From Candidatus Ligilactobacillus faecavium (lineage in GTDB: Bacteria; Bacillota; Bacilli; Lactobacillales; Lactobacillaceae): a DNA stretch of 41,681 nt. Below are positions 7,244 to 16,568 of the stretch, piece by piece. Where the stretch lies: assembly GCA_019120355.1 (NCBI GenBank), contig DWVG01000058.1, positions 1 through 41,681 of the forward strand, given 5' to 3'. The position numbers were made by a program, and so were the translations under genes. Within the stretch, counting starts at the first letter, position 1, and each line of letters begins with the position of its first letter. Under the pieces are notes generated by a model. The model was not told the origin of the DNA. It searched no databases and saw nothing but the letters and a program-made list of their open reading frames with translations.

Positions 7244-7636
7244 TTAACGCTTTGAGAATTGTGAAGCCTTACGAGCTTTCTTAAGACCTGGTTTCCGACG
7301 TTCCTTCATCCGAGCGTCACGTGTTAATAAACCGCTCTTCTTTAATGCAGGACGGAAGTCTGGGTCAACTTGAAGTAAAGCACGTGCAATTCCGTGACGA
7401 GTTGCACCAGCTTGACCTGAGAAGCCACCACCATTAACGTTAACTAAAACATCGTATTGACCTTCTGTTTCAGTAACCTTAAATGGAGCGATCATAACTT
7501 CACGCAAGTTTGCAAATGGAATGTATTCTTCTGCTGGTTTACCGTTCATCGTGATTTTTCCTGAACCAGGAACTAAACGAACACGAGCAACGGAATTTTT
7601 ACGACGGCCTGTGCCTTGATATTGTACTTGAGCCAA
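7244..7636 (-). CDS. rpsI: 30S ribosomal protein S9
   Basis: S9 (uS9) is 130 residues, the family length. It opens with [25 protein letters not shown] and ends in the basic tail [12 protein letters not shown], whose last Lys-Arg reaches the P-site tRNA anticodon in the ribosome. The start codon is TTG at 7636 with TAGGAGG in front. It follows rplM at 16 bases, the conserved rplM-rpsI operon. Confidence 0.97.
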   Translation of the reverse strand: MAQVQYQGTGRRKNSVARVRLVPGSGKITMNGKPAEEYIPFANLREVMIAPFKVTETEGQYDVLVNVNGGGFSGQAGATRHGIARALLQVDPDFRPALKKSGLLTRDARMKERRKPGLKKARKASQFSKR

Positions 7637-7652
7637 TTTAAAATTCCTCCTA

Positions 7653-8096
7653 CTAGATTAAGTTTGTGATGTCTAATACTTCTGGTTGTTGTGCTTCATG
7701 CTTGTGTTCTGCACCACGGTATACATGCAACTTCTTAAGTTGTTGCTTACCTAAAGTACCCTTTGGAAGCATGCCGCGAACTGATAATTCGATTAATTTT
7801 TCTGGATCTTTTTCACGGTAATCACCAGCTGTGCGTGCCTTCAATCCACCTGGATGCAATGTGTGGTGGTAGTATACTTTCTTTTCGGCTTTCTTACCTG
7901 TTAATGCTACCTTATCAGCATTGATAACAATCACAAAGTCACCTGTATCAACGTTTGGTGTAAATTGTGGCTTGTTCTTACCACGTAAAACTGAAGCAAC
8001 GACTGTAGATAAACGTCCCAAAGGAACATCTGTAGCATCTACGACATACCATTTACGTTCTACTTCACCTGGTTTTGCAATATATGTTGTACGCAC
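7653..8096 (-). CDS. rplM: 50S ribosomal protein L13
   Basis: L13 (uL13) is 147 residues from a GTG start at 8096. An in-frame ATG at 8111 exists, but it forms part of the Shine-Dalgarno sequence (ATGGAGGAATTAACC before the GTG), and the family begins [16 protein letters not shown], which matches the GTG start. Other family stretches are [19 protein letters not shown] and [11 protein letters not shown]13 binds 23S rRNA early in 50S assembly. A leader RNA of the L13 type precedes it, so autogenous control is likely. Confidence 0.97.
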   Translation of the reverse strand: MRTTYIAKPGEVERKWYVVDATDVPLGRLSTVVASVLRGKNKPQFTPNVDTGDFVIVINADKVALTGKKAEKKVYYHHTLHPGGLKARTAGDYREKDPEKLIELSVRGMLPKGTLGKQQLKKLHVYRGAEHKHEAQQPEVLDITNLI

Positions 8097-8120
8097 GGTT
8101 AATTCCTCCATCTTTTATGC

Positions 8121-8167
8121 TTGTTTGACATACAATAGTTTTAACGGGGCTATTGTGGGGCAAACAA
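8121..8167 (-). ncRNA. L13-type ribosomal protein leader
   Basis: Between the rplM promoter and its ribosome site, TTGTTTG (8121-8127) pairs with CAAACAA (8161-8167), and inside it ACAATAG (8132-8138) pairs with CTATTGT (8150-8156). This two-helix element, placed directly before rplM, fits the known L13 leader of Firmicutes, where L13 is thought to bind its own message. The structure is drawn by hand. Confidence 0.7.
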
Positions 8168-8178
8168 TACCAAGTACT

Positions 8179-8207
8179 ATATTACGATTAATCCCTATAT
8201 TAGTCAA
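8179..8207 (-). promoter_or_regulatory. rplM-rpsI promoter
   Basis: On the minus strand TTGACT (8207-8202), exactly 17 bases, TAATAT (8184-8179). It lies just downstream of the truA stop, so rplM-rpsI has its own transcription start. Confidence 0.8.
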
Positions 8208-8229
8208 TATTTCAAAGAAATTTTATCTC

Positions 8230-8982
8230 CTAATCGTAATAGACCTCTTTCAAATATAATCCTGAAGCCGGGGCCGTTTCCCGCGCTTCATTCCGATCTT
8301 TGACTTCATATAACCTTAAGAAGTCGTGAACTGGGCGTTTGCCCCGTCCAATCTCAAGCAACGTGGCAACCATAATCCGGACTTGATTATATAAAAAGCC
8401 ATTTCCTGCAAATTCAAAGATCAATTCATTTTGAGCTTCGTCCCGCCGAACAGTTGCATCATAAACCGTTCGGACATGACTTTTAACATTGCTGCCCGAT
8501 GCACAAAAGCTCGTAAAATCATGGGTCCCAATCACATCCGGCAACGCGGCCTTGATCTTTTCAAGGTCGACCGGATATTTGTAATGCCCCGTATAATTTC
8601 GTTTAAACGGATCAACAAAATAGCTTTGACTAACCCGATACATATACCGTTTGCCATGGGTCGTGAACCGGGCATGAAAATCGTCCGGCACAATTTCACA
8701 ATCGACCACAACACAGTCCAACGGCAGCATACTATTCAACGCCTTCAGCATGCTATCAGCACTCATTTCATGCGGAAAATCAAAATGAACAACTTGCCCC
8801 AGCGCATGAACTCCTGAATCAGTTCGGCCAGAACCGAAAATCGGGATGAATTCGTCCTTTTTGCTCATCTTATTCACAGCCCGTTCAAGAACGGATTGCA
8901 CCGTCCGTTGATGAGGCTGCGATTGAAACCCAGCAAAATTCGTTCCATCATATGCAATTGTAATTTTATATCTCTTTGTCAT
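8230..8982 (-). CDS. truA: tRNA pseudouridine(38-40) synthase TruA
   Basis: TruA isomerises uridine to pseudouridine at positions 38-40 of the tRNA anticodon arm. The product is 250 residues, the usual size. It shows [23 protein letters not shown] split over the N-terminus, the catalytic Asp in [18 protein letters not shown], and the late motif [13 protein letters not shown]. The ATG at 8982 has GAGAGG upstream, in the last codons of ecfT, so the genes almost touch. It is the last gene of the ecf operon, a common order in lactobacilli. Confidence 0.96.
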   Translation of the reverse strand: MTKRYKITIAYDGTNFAGFQSQPHQRTVQSVLERAVNKMSKKDEFIPIFGSGRTDSGVHALGQVVHFDFPHEMSADSMLKALNSMLPLDCVVVDCEIVPDDFHARFTTHGKRYMYRVSQSYFVDPFKRNYTGHYKYPVDLEKIKAALPDVIGTHDFTSFCASGSNVKSHVRTVYDATVRRDEAQNELIFEFAGNGFLYNQVRIMVATLLEIGRGKRPVHDFLRLYEVKDRNEARETAPASGLYLKEVYYD

Positions 8983-8983
8983 C

Positions 8984-9778
8984 TTAACCTCTCAGTAACA
9001 TTAATCCGCCGGTTAACGCTAAAAACACAACGATCCCGACCGTATCAACCAGATGCCAATGCTGTTGCCGGTACTTCGTTCGGTTCGGCCCGCCTTGATA
9101 ACCGCGGGCTTCCATTGCCACTGCCAAATCTTCAGCGCGTTTGATTGAATTGACAAATAACGGAATTAAAATCGGAATCAGCATTTTGGCCTGCTTAAAT
9201 AAGTTTCCTTCGCCAAAATTGACTCCCCGCGCACGTTGAGCATTGATAATCTTTTGCGTTTCATCCATTAAGGTCGGAACAAACCTTAATGCAATTGAAA
9301 TCATCAAGGCAATTTCATCGACCGGCACTTTGATTTTCCGTAACGGTGCCATCAAGGATTCAAGGCCATCAGCAATTTCCAACGGAGTCGTCGTAACCGT
9401 TAGTAACGTTGACATCAACACGATCAAAACGATTCGGCAAAAAATATAAATTGAATTAATAATTCCAAAACTCGTCAGCTTGAATGGTCCCCATTGCCAA
9501 TAAACGGTTCCTCCGCTTGTGAAGAAAAGCTGCAACAAAACCGTGATCAAAATTAAGCCGATCAATGGCCGGACACCTTTAATAAAAAAACTCATTTTGA
9601 TTTTGGAAAGCAACACGCAAGCAAGGGTAAAAATTCCCAATAAAGCGTATGTTTGCCAGTTATTGCATAGAAAAACGATCACAATAAAGTATAAACTGAG
9701 AATTAATTTTGCCCGTGAATCCATCCGGTGAATTATCGAACCACCGTCAATATACCTTCCGAGAATAATATTACTCAT
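8984..9778 (-). CDS. ecfT: ECF transporter transmembrane subunit EcfT
   Basis: EcfT is the shared membrane subunit of energy-coupling-factor vitamin and metal importers. It links the ATPases EcfA1 and EcfA2 to exchangeable substrate-binding S components, none of which is encoded here. The product is 264 residues with about five to six membrane helices and both Ala-Arg-Gly coupling motifs: QRARGVNFG (about residue 183) and MEARGYQGG (about residue 224), which lie in helices that contact the ATPases. The ATG has TAGGAGCG upstream. It lies 22 bases after ecfA2. Confidence 0.96.
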   Translation of the reverse strand: MSNIILGRYIDGGSIIHRMDSRAKLILSLYFIVIVFLCNNWQTYALLGIFTLACVLLSKIKMSFFIKGVRPLIGLILITVLLQLFFTSGGTVYWQWGPFKLTSFGIINSIYIFCRIVLIVLMSTLLTVTTTPLEIADGLESLMAPLRKIKVPVDEIALMISIALRFVPTLMDETQKIINAQRARGVNFGEGNLFKQAKMLIPILIPLFVNSIKRAEDLAVAMEARGYQGGPNRTKYRQQHWHLVDTVGIVVFLALTGGLMLLRG

Positions 9779-9800
9779 CTTTCGCTCCTACCTGATCACA

Positions 9801-10652
9801 TTACTTCAACTTTGTTACCAATTGGCGTGCCAATTCATCAACATTTAATGGCAAGCCATCCCACTGCATCCCCTTTTGCATTAACTGCGCTGCAAATTCA
9901 GCTGCTCGGGGTAATCCAAGATGGTGCTGATAAAGCCATTGCGGATCACTGAAAAATTCTTGTTTGCTTTGAGCAGCGATCAACTTTCCTCGTTCAAGGG
10001 CAATTACCTGATCAGCGTAATCGGCAACGTCATCCATATTATGGGTTACAATGAGAATCGTCATTTTTTCATTTTCATGCAATTGTTTAAAAATTCTCAT
10101 TGTTTCCCGTTTTCCAACCGGATCTAACCCGATCAACGGTTCATCTAGTACTAAAATTTGCGGTTCCATTGCTAAAATTCCAGCAAGGGCAACCCGGCGC
10201 ATCTGCCCGCCCGAAAGTTCAAATGGTGAACGTTCAAGCAACTGATCGTCAATTCCAACCATTTTTGCTTTTGCCCGTGCAAGATTTTCAGCTTCGGATT
10301 CGTTTTTTCCAAAATTTTTCGGGGCAAACGCAATGTCTTTCAAAACCGTTTCTTCAAATAACTGGTTTTCAGAAAATTGAAAAAGAATCCCGACCTGGTG
10401 ACGTAAATCATCAAGTTCTTTATTTTTCGTTTGCGGCGTGATCAGCTGGTCATTAATTTGAATTTCACCCGCTGTTGGTTTAAGCAGGCCGTTTAAATGC
10501 TGGATAAAAGTTGATTTCCCGCTTCCAGTATGGCCAACCAGGGCCGTAAAACTTCCATCTTTGATCTTAACTGAAATATCATCAAGGGCCTGCTGTTCAA
10601 ACGGCGTTCCTGCCTGATAAGTATAACTTACATGTTTGAATTCAATTGCCAT
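9801..10652 (-). CDS. ecfA2: ECF transporter ATP-binding subunit EcfA2
   Basis: The protein is 283 residues and carries a complete ABC ATPase core: Walker A GHTGSGKST (about residue 40), ABC signature LSGGQMRRVALAG (about 145), Walker B ILVLDEPLIGLDP, and the switch His in IVTHNMDD. It forms a heterodimer with EcfA1 that drives EcfT. The Asp-Glu-Pro form of Walker B distinguishes it from its partner. Its start lies inside the end of ecfA1 (25-base overlap) and has only a weak ribosome site, so coupled translation is likely. Confidence 0.96.
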   Translation of the reverse strand: MAIEFKHVSYTYQAGTPFEQQALDDISVKIKDGSFTALVGHTGSGKSTFIQHLNGLLKPTAGEIQINDQLITPQTKNKELDDLRHQVGILFQFSENQLFEETVLKDIAFAPKNFGKNESEAENLARAKAKMVGIDDQLLERSPFELSGGQMRRVALAGILAMEPQILVLDEPLIGLDPVGKRETMRIFKQLHENEKMTILIVTHNMDDVADYADQVIALERGKLIAAQSKQEFFSDPQWLYQHHLGLPRAAEFAAQLMQKGMQWDGLPLNVDELARQLVTKLK

Positions 10653-11458
10653 AATTTTGCTACCATTTCTTTTTCGTCTAATGTTTCATCATCTGTTAAT
10701 CCGGCTAATCCATTTTCCTGAAGTTTAAGCTTCAACTTTTCAACAAACGGTAAATCCAATCCTAAATCCATTAACTGGTTACGATTATGGTAAACTTCAA
10801 CTGGGCACCCTTGCATCCGAATTTTACCTTGGTCAAGAACAATGACCTGATCGGAGAAAACCGTCTCATCAATATCATGCGTAATCGCAATGGCCGTAAA
10901 ATGGAATCGATCTTTAAGATGCCGAATCAATTGAATCAAATCTCGTCGTCCTTCAGGATCAAGCATACTGGTGGCCTCATCTAAAATGATGATTTGCGGA
11001 CGAATTGCTAAAATTCCGGCAATTGCGACCCGTTGCTTTTGCCCGCCTGAAAGTTTGGAAGGCTCATGCTTCGCAAACTCTGCCATTCCAACCGCTTCAA
11101 GGGATTCGTTGACCCGTTTGACCATTTCTTCATGGCTGATTTGACGGTTTTCTAACCCGAAAGCTACATCATCTTCCACGTTTGCGCCCACAAATTGATT
11201 ATCGGGATTTTGAAAAACAACACCGATTTGAGAGCGAATTTGCCATACATTCTGTTCATTAACCTCAAGTCCATTAACGGTAATCGTTCCCGACTGAGCT
11301 TCAATCAACCCGTCAATCAACCGTGCAAGCGTACTTTTCCCGCTGCCATTCCGTCCAATAATTGAGATCCACTGATCTTTATCAAGCTCAAGGTTCAGCG
11401 GTCCGAGTTTGAAGTCATCATATTCATATGTTAGATCTTGAATTTGAATTAACGGCAT
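10628..11458 (-). CDS. ecfA1: ECF transporter ATP-binding subunit EcfA1
   Basis: The protein is 276 residues from the ATG at 11458, which follows GGAGGACAATGGGAA. An in-frame ATG at 11527 would add 23 residues across the promoter and is rejected. The ABC motifs are Walker A GRNGSGKSTLA, Q-loop VFQNPDNQFVG, signature LSGGQKQRVAIAG, Walker B IIILDEATSMLDP and the switch His in AITHDIDE. With EcfA2 and EcfT it forms the shared ECF module. The gene is separated from the ribosomal operon by an RNA element and a terminator. Confidence 0.96.
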   Translation of the reverse strand: MPLIQIQDLTYEYDDFKLGPLNLELDKDQWISIIGRNGSGKSTLARLIDGLIEAQSGTITVNGLEVNEQNVWQIRSQIGVVFQNPDNQFVGANVEDDVAFGLENRQISHEEMVKRVNESLEAVGMAEFAKHEPSKLSGGQKQRVAIAGILAIRPQIIILDEATSMLDPEGRRDLIQLIRHLKDRFHFTAIAITHDIDETVFSDQVIVLDQGKIRMQGCPVEVYHNRNQLMDLGLDLPFVEKLKLKLQENGLAGLTDDETLDEKEMVAKLWQLNSNM

Positions 11459-11489
11459 TTCCCATTGTCCTCCGAAAATAATTACCTGT

Positions 11490-11498
11490 ATTATATCA
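11490..11498 (-). promoter_or_regulatory. Extended -10 promoter of ecfA1
   Basis: TGATATAAT on the minus strand gives a perfect TATAAT (11495-11490) with an extended TGn element. I find no good -35. It sits between the terminator at 11507-11536 and the ecfA1 ribosome site. Confidence 0.55.
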
Positions 11499-11506
11499 TG
11501 AAAAGC

Positions 11507-11536
11507 AAAAAAGGATTGGACATTCATCCAATCCTT
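11507..11536 (-). terminator. Intrinsic terminator between the ribosomal operon and ecfA1
   Basis: A perfect 10-bp stem (AAGGATTGGA at 11511-11520 with TCCAATCCTT at 11527-11536) and six-base loop, followed by T6 on the minus strand. Confidence 0.9.
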
Positions 11537-11569
11537 CTAATTCACAATCATTTGAAAACAATATCTAAC

Positions 11570-11668
11570 AAAAAAATCACTTTTTATAACGATTTTCGTA
11601 CAACCGTACTACTTAGGACTAGACTAGGTTTCCCACCATCGTAACGCCCGTTGTCGTTATAAAAGTGA
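11570..11668 (-). ncRNA. L17 downstream element (structured 3' UTR RNA)
   Basis: A long closing helix (TCACTTTTTATAACGA at 11577-11592 with TCGTTATAAAAGTGA at 11654-11668) encloses several small hairpins: AACG/CGTT (11643-11652), GGT/ACC (11627-11637) and GTAC/GTAC (11598-11609). T7 follows on the minus strand. It lies about 35 bases after the rplQ stop. The L17DE motif is known from exactly this position in lactic acid bacteria and Listeria; its function is not known. The T run suggests it also ends transcription. Confidence 0.7.
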
Positions 11669-11704
11669 CACAAAATATAATTTATTTTAGTATTAGCAAT
11701 TAAA

Positions 11705-12088
11705 TTAGTCTACTAATTCAAGAACTGCCATCTTAGCAGCATCGCCACGGCGTTCTTGCATCTTGATGATTCGTGTGTAACCACCATTCCGATCCTTGAA
11801 CCGTGGAGCGACTTCATCAAACAACTTTTGTAAAGCTGTTTGAACAACGATGTCATCGCCATCTTCCTTAACGTCTGCAACAACATCCATTAAGTAAGCT
11901 GCTGCACGGCGGCGTGATGTCAAATCACCTTTTTTACCTAAAGTGATCATCTTTTCAACTTGACGACGAACTTCTTTAGCACGTTGTTCAGTTGTAACGA
12001 TCTTGCCGTTAACGATTACATCTGTTGTTAAGTTCCGTAACATTGATTTACGGTGTCCGCTTGTACGACCTAATTTCCGGTAAGCCAT
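11705..12088 (-). CDS. rplQ: 50S ribosomal protein L17
   Basis: L17 (bL17) is 127 residues, the usual length. Family stretches are [20 protein letters not shown] at the start, [21 protein letters not shown], and a C-terminal [17 protein letters not shown]. It is the last gene of the alpha operon, 26 bases after rpoA, and is followed by the L17 downstream element. Confidence 0.97.
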   Translation of the reverse strand: MAYRKLGRTSGHRKSMLRNLTTDVIVNGKIVTTEQRAKEVRRQVEKMITLGKKGDLTSRRRAAAYLMDVVADVKEDGDDIVVQTALQKLFDEVAPRFKDRNGGYTRIIKMQERRGDAAKMAVLELVD

Positions 12089-12114
12089 GAATAGTTTCCC
12101 TCCTTTAATTCTAA

Positions 12115-13059
12115 TTAGTCATCATGACGTAATGAAAGACCTAAATCAGCAAGTTTTGACTTAACTTCTTCAAGTGACTTCCGGCCCAAATTCCGAACCT
12201 TCATCATGTCAGCTTCAGTCTTGTCAGTTAATTCTTGAACCGTATTGATTCCAGCACGCTTCAAGCAGTTGTATGAACGAACTGATAAGTCTAAGTCTTC
12301 AATTGTCATTTCGAGCATCTTTTCTTTATGGGTTTCTTCCTTTTCAACCATGACTTCAGCATTCTTTGCTTCATCAGTCAAGTTAACGAAGATTGACAAA
12401 TGCTCTGTTAAAATCTTAGCTGATAAACTGATTGCCTCACTTGGAGTAATTGAACCGTTTGTCCAAACATCCAATGTCAATTTATCATAATCATTTTTTT
12501 GACCAACACGTGTCTTTTCTACTTGGTAGTTTACACGTTCAATTGGGGTATAAATTGAGTCGATTGCTAAAACACCAATCGGCATATCATCTGCTTTAGC
12601 TTTGTTTTCTGTAGCAGAAACATATCCACGACCTTTATTAGCAGTCATTCGAACATGGAATGAAGCTCCTTCAGCAACTGTACAAATGTACAATTCTGGA
12701 TTCAAAACTTCAACATCAGCACCGCAGTGAATATCGCCTGCTTTAACTTCTTTGGCACCTGTAACATCAATCTCGAGGATTTGAGGTTCTTCAGTGTCCA
12801 TCTTTAAAGCAACCTTCTTTAAGTTCAAGATAATGGTTGTAACGTCTTCCATGACACCTTCAACAGTTGAAAATTCATGCAAAACACCATCAATTTGAAC
12901 ATCAGTAATCGCTGCACCTGGTAATGATGAAAGTAAAATTCTCCGTAAAGAATTTCCTAACGTAGTACCATAACCACGTTCCAACGGTTCGACAACAAAT
13001 TTACCGTAGTCATTGTTTTCTTCAATTGTGTGAATCTTTGGTTTTTCGAATTCGATCAT
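12115..13059 (-). CDS. rpoA: DNA-directed RNA polymerase subunit alpha
   Basis: Alpha is 314 residues. The N-terminal dimerisation and assembly domain (about 1-230) has [20 protein letters not shown] and [15 protein letters not shown] linker (about 231-245) leads to the C-terminal DNA-binding domain (about 246-314), in which [17 protein letters not shown] carries the Arg that contacts UP elements. The ATG has AAAGGGG upstream. It sits in the conserved order rpsK-rpoA-rplQ; an 85-base gap before it holds no clear promoter or terminator. Confidence 0.98.
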   Translation of the reverse strand: MIEFEKPKIHTIEENNDYGKFVVEPLERGYGTTLGNSLRRILLSSLPGAAITDVQIDGVLHEFSTVEGVMEDVTTIILNLKKVALKMDTEEPQILEIDVTGAKEVKAGDIHCGADVEVLNPELYICTVAEGASFHVRMTANKGRGYVSATENKAKADDMPIGVLAIDSIYTPIERVNYQVEKTRVGQKNDYDKLTLDVWTNGSITPSEAISLSAKILTEHLSIFVNLTDEAKNAEVMVEKEETHKEKMLEMTIEDLDLSVRSYNCLKRAGINTVQELTDKTEADMMKVRNLGRKSLEEVKSKLADLGLSLRHDD

Positions 13060-13144
13060 GCTATTTGTCTACCCCTTTCAAAACGTAACGTGTAATCTGG
13101 CAAAAACAAAATGAAGTTACCCTCAAAATGAATACGAATCCACA

Positions 13145-13531
13145 TTAAACACGACGACGTTTTGGAGGACGGCATCCGTTATGAGGAACTGGTGTAACAT
13201 CCTTAATTGATGTAACTTCCAAACCAGTTGTTTGAAGAGCACGAATTGCTGCTTCACGACCTGAACCAGGACCCTTAACTGAAACTTCAACAGTCTTCAT
13301 TCCGTGATCCATTGCACCCTTAGCTGCAGCTTCTGAAGCCATTTGAGCAGCAAATGGGGTTGACTTCCGTGAGCCTTTGAAACCTAATGCACCTGCTGAT
13401 GACCATGCAACGGCATTTCCGTGAACATCAGTAATCATAACAAGTGTATTGTTGAATGTTGAGTGAATGTGAGCAACACCCGTTTCAATATTCTTCTTTA
13501 CACGACGCTTACGTGATTTCTTAACAGCCAT
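13145..13531 (-). CDS. rpsK: 30S ribosomal protein S11
   Basis: S11 (uS11) is 128 residues, as expected. It contains [18 protein letters not shown] and [14 protein letters not shown], and ends [13 protein letters not shown]. It is part of the 30S platform near the mRNA exit. The ATG has GGAGGG upstream. It lies 24 bases after rpsM. Confidence 0.98.
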   Translation of the reverse strand: MAVKKSRKRRVKKNIETGVAHIHSTFNNTLVMITDVHGNAVAWSSAGALGFKGSRKSTPFAAQMASEAAAKGAMDHGMKTVEVSVKGPGSGREAAIRALQTTGLEVTSIKDVTPVPHNGCRPPKRRRV

Positions 13532-13555
13532 GAACGTTTTCCCTCCTTCTAATTA

Positions 13556-13921
13556 TTATTTCTTTTTCCCTGCAATTGAAATTGCTGGGCCTTTGCGTGT
13601 CCGCGCGTTGTTCTTGGTGTTTTGACCACGAACAGGCAAGTGGCGACGGTGACGCATGCCACGGTAAGAGCCGATTTCTGAAAGACGCTTAATGTTCATT
13701 GATACTTCACGGCGAAGGTCACCTTCAACCTTGTAGTTATCAACTTCGGCACGGATCTTATCTTCTTGGTCAGGAGTTAAGTCACGTACACGAACGTCTT
13801 CTGAAACACCAGCAGCAGCAAGAATCTTCTTTGCTGTTGTATTACCGATTCCATAAATGTAAGTTAATCCGATTACGATACGCTTGTCACGTGGTAAATC
13901 GATACCTGCAATACGAGCCAT
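13556..13921 (-). CDS. rpsM: 30S ribosomal protein S13
   Basis: S13 (uS13) is 121 residues. It begins [20 protein letters not shown] and carries [16 protein letters not shown] followed by [11 protein letters not shown], the basic tail that reaches tRNA at the head of the 30S. AGGAGG precedes the start. It follows rpmJ. Confidence 0.98.
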   Translation of the reverse strand: MARIAGIDLPRDKRIVIGLTYIYGIGNTTAKKILAAAGVSEDVRVRDLTPDQEDKIRAEVDNYKVEGDLRREVSMNIKRLSEIGSYRGMRHRRHLPVRGQNTKNNARTRKGPAISIAGKKK

Positions 13922-13943
13922 TACAATTACACCTCCTTAAAAA

Positions 13944-14057
13944 TTAACCTTGACGTTGTTTGTGCTTTGGATTGCTGCAAATAACCATAACGCGACCTTT
14001 ACGTTTGATAACTTTGCAGTGTTCGCACATTGGTTTAACTGATGGTCTTACTTTCAT
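13944..14057 (-). CDS. rpmJ: 50S ribosomal protein L36
   Basis: L36 (bL36) is 37 residues: it begins [17 protein letters not shown] and ends with [11 protein letters not shown]. The three cysteines and the His (CEHC, CSNPKH) make it the zinc-binding form, while many genomes also hold a zinc-free copy elsewhere. It lies between infA and rpsM as in other Firmicutes, with AGGAGG before the ATG. Confidence 0.97.
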
Positions 14058-14091
14058 GAATCATACCTCCTATAAATTACTGAAGTACAAT

Positions 14092-14310
14092 CTATTTAAA
14101 GCGATAGGTAATGCGACCCTTAGTCAAATCGTAAGGGGACATTTCAACGGTAACCCGATCCCCAGGTAAAATACGAATATAATGCATCCGAATCTTACCG
14201 GAAACGTGAGCTAAAATTTCGTGTCCATTTTCGAGTTCAACTTTGAACATCGCATTTGGCAACGTTTCTTTGATCGTACCTTCAATTTCAATCACATCAT
14301 CTTTCGCCAC
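14092..14310 (-). CDS. infA: Translation initiation factor IF-1
   Basis: IF-1 is 72 residues: [20 protein letters not shown], then [20 protein letters not shown] and the end [11 protein letters not shown], a single OB-fold that fills the ribosomal A site during initiation. The start codon is GTG at 14310 with a strong AAGGAGG. It has its own promoter and a structured leader of about 105 bases, so it can be transcribed separately from adk. Confidence 0.98.
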   Translation of the reverse strand: MAKDDVIEIEGTIKETLPNAMFKVELENGHEILAHVSGKIRMHYIRILPGDRVTVEMSPYDLTKGRITYRFK

Positions 14311-14348
14311 GCAAAAGTACCTCCTTAATATGGTTTGAAAACTTTAAA

Positions 14349-14398
14349 CGAAAACAGTTATTTTCGCTGATCCAGTAGCTTTTGCGGCAAACTAGACC
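14349..14398 (-). ncRNA. Structured 5' leader of infA (candidate)
   Basis: Two hairpins can be drawn between the infA promoter and start: an 8-bp helix (ACTAGACC at 14391-14398 with GATCCAGT at 14369-14376, two G-U pairs) and CGAAAA/TTTTCG (14349-14354 with 14361-14366) around a six-base loop. I do not recognise a named family. Confidence 0.45.
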
Positions 14399-14421
14399 TA
14401 TTGAAAAGATAAACCTGAATT

Positions 14422-14450
14422 ATGATACCACACGCAAATCTAAAATGCAA
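14422..14450 (-). promoter_or_regulatory. infA promoter
   Basis: On the minus strand TTGCAT (14450-14445), 17 bases, TATCAT (14427-14422), with an extended -10 TG. It lies between adk and infA. Confidence 0.7.
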
Positions 14451-14484
14451 TACGTTATGGCTTATAATCCAGGTTTTCTCGCGA

Positions 14485-15144
<660 letters not shown>

Positions 15145-15177
15145 TTAAATTTCTCCTTTAAATAAATTCACTAACGT

Positions 15178-15183
15178 ATTATA
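15178..15183 (-). promoter_or_regulatory. Candidate -10 for adk
   Basis: A perfect TATAAT on the minus strand lies 34 bases before the adk start and downstream of the secY/adk hairpin. The matching -35 is poor. Confidence 0.4.
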
Positions 15184-15213
15184 ACCCAATTTTTTTAAAG
15201 ATAAAAGTTTATC

Positions 15214-15252
15214 AAAAACAAAAAGAACCCGTAATTTCTTACGAGTCCTTTT
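15214..15252 (-). terminator. Hairpin terminator between secY and adk
   Basis: AAAAGAACCCGTAA (15221-15234) pairs with TTACGAGTCCTTTT (15239-15252) over 14 bp with two wobbles. On the minus strand the loop reads GAAA, and TTTTTGTTTTT follows. It starts about 15 bases after the secY stop. It looks like a full terminator inside the spc operon. Confidence 0.85.
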
Positions 15253-15266
15253 AATAACTAACTTAA

Positions 15267-16565
15267 CTACTCACGAATAAATCCAACATATTCGCGTTTC
15301 ATCATCATACCTTCAATTTGCCGCATTGTTTCAAGGGTTACCCCTACAACAATCAGCAAACTAGTACCACCTAAACCGATTGATTCATTCAATCCCCAAA
15401 CGCTTGATGCGACTAAAGGAATCAATGAAACGAATCCTAAGAAAAGTGAACCAACAGTACTTAATCTCATCAATAAACGAGATACATACTTTTCAGTTTC
15501 TTTTCCGGGCCATACAGATGGAATGTAGCTTCCTTGCTTTTGTAAGTTTTCTGATAACTTTTCAGGGTTAACTTGAACGAAAGCATAGAAGAATGTAAAC
15601 AGAATAATTAAGACTGTGTACAAAATCATTCCTGGCACTGTCTGCATATTGAAAATATTCGACAATGTTTGATACCATCCATCACCTGAATGAGTTCTTG
15701 TGAAGGCCATCAAGATCGTTTGAATCGTTGCAATAAATGAACTGGCAAAGATAACAGGAATAACTCCAGCAACGTTAACTTTTAATGGTAAGTATGAGTT
15801 TTCTGAAGAACCTGCAACCCGTCTTGTATATTGAATCGGAATCTTGTAGTTAGCTTGTTGAACATATGTAACAAATGTTACGATCACAAGGATAACTAAC
15901 AAGAGAACGACACAATACAATACTGAATGCCAAAGTTGCGATTTACTTACATGAACAAATTCTTCTTGATAAATTTGCCTGATTCCAACTGGGACCCGCG
16001 CAAGGATTCCGGCCATAATAATGATTGAAATCCCATTGCCGATTCCCCGATCAGTAATCATATCACCTAACCAAGTAGCAAACATTGTACCAGCTGTTAA
16101 AATCACACCAATACATACGTAAGTTTGAACACTTGGGTTTTGAACTAAGTGAAGACTACTCAAAGCGTTGAAACCAGCTGTAATCCCGATTGATTGTACA
16201 AACGCAAGCACAATTGTTAAATAACGGGTAACCTGATTCAATTTACGCCGTCCAACTTCACCTTGCTTACTCCACTCTACAAATTTCGGAACAATATCCA
16301 TTTGCAAAAGTTGAACAACAATTTGGGCGGTAATGTATGGTGAAACCCCCATCGCTAAAATTGAATAGTTGGTCAGACCGCCACCACTGAAAGTATTTAA
16401 CATACTAATTAACCCTGAAGATGCAACACTCGCTAATGCTTTTGCGTTGATCCCAGGGACAGTAATGTATGTGCCTAAGCGAAATACAATCAAGACACCC
16501 AACGTGAATAAGATTTTCTTTCGAATTTCTTTATCAGCAAGGGCGTTCTTCATTGTCTTAAGCAT
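15267..16565 (-). CDS. secY: Protein translocase subunit SecY
   Basis: SecY is the channel-forming subunit of the SecYEG translocon that exports and inserts proteins at the membrane. The product is 432 residues with ten membrane helices. It shows FRLGTYITVPGIN near the first helix, GGLTNYSILAMGVSPYITAQIV, the TRYLT segment, and RGIGNGISIIIMAGI. The start has GAGGTGATGTAATAG in front and follows rplO by 3 bases, the classical spc-operon position. Confidence 0.98.
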   Translation of the reverse strand: MLKTMKNALADKEIRKKILFTLGVLIVFRLGTYITVPGINAKALASVASSGLISMLNTFSGGGLTNYSILAMGVSPYITAQIVVQLLQMDIVPKFVEWSKQGEVGRRKLNQVTRYLTIVLAFVQSIGITAGFNALSSLHLVQNPSVQTYVCIGVILTAGTMFATWLGDMITDRGIGNGISIIIMAGILARVPVGIRQIYQEEFVHVSKSQLWHSVLYCVVLLLVILVIVTFVTYVQQANYKIPIQYTRRVAGSSENSYLPLKVNVAGVIPVIFASSFIATIQTILMAFTRTHSGDGWYQTLSNIFNMQTVPGMILYTVLIILFTFFYAFVQVNPEKLSENLQKQGSYIPSVWPGKETEKYVSRLLMRLSTVGSLFLGFVSLIPLVASSVWGLNESIGLGGTSLLIVVGVTLETMRQIEGMMMKREYVGFIRE

Positions 16566-16568
16566 CTA

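Noticed and set aside
11570-11668. Riboswitch for a vitamin ahead of the ECF transporter genes
   Set aside because: The structure is closer to rplQ than to ecfA1, ends in a T run and is followed by another terminator before the ecfA1 promoter, so it is in the 3' UTR of rplQ rather than in the ecfA1 leader.
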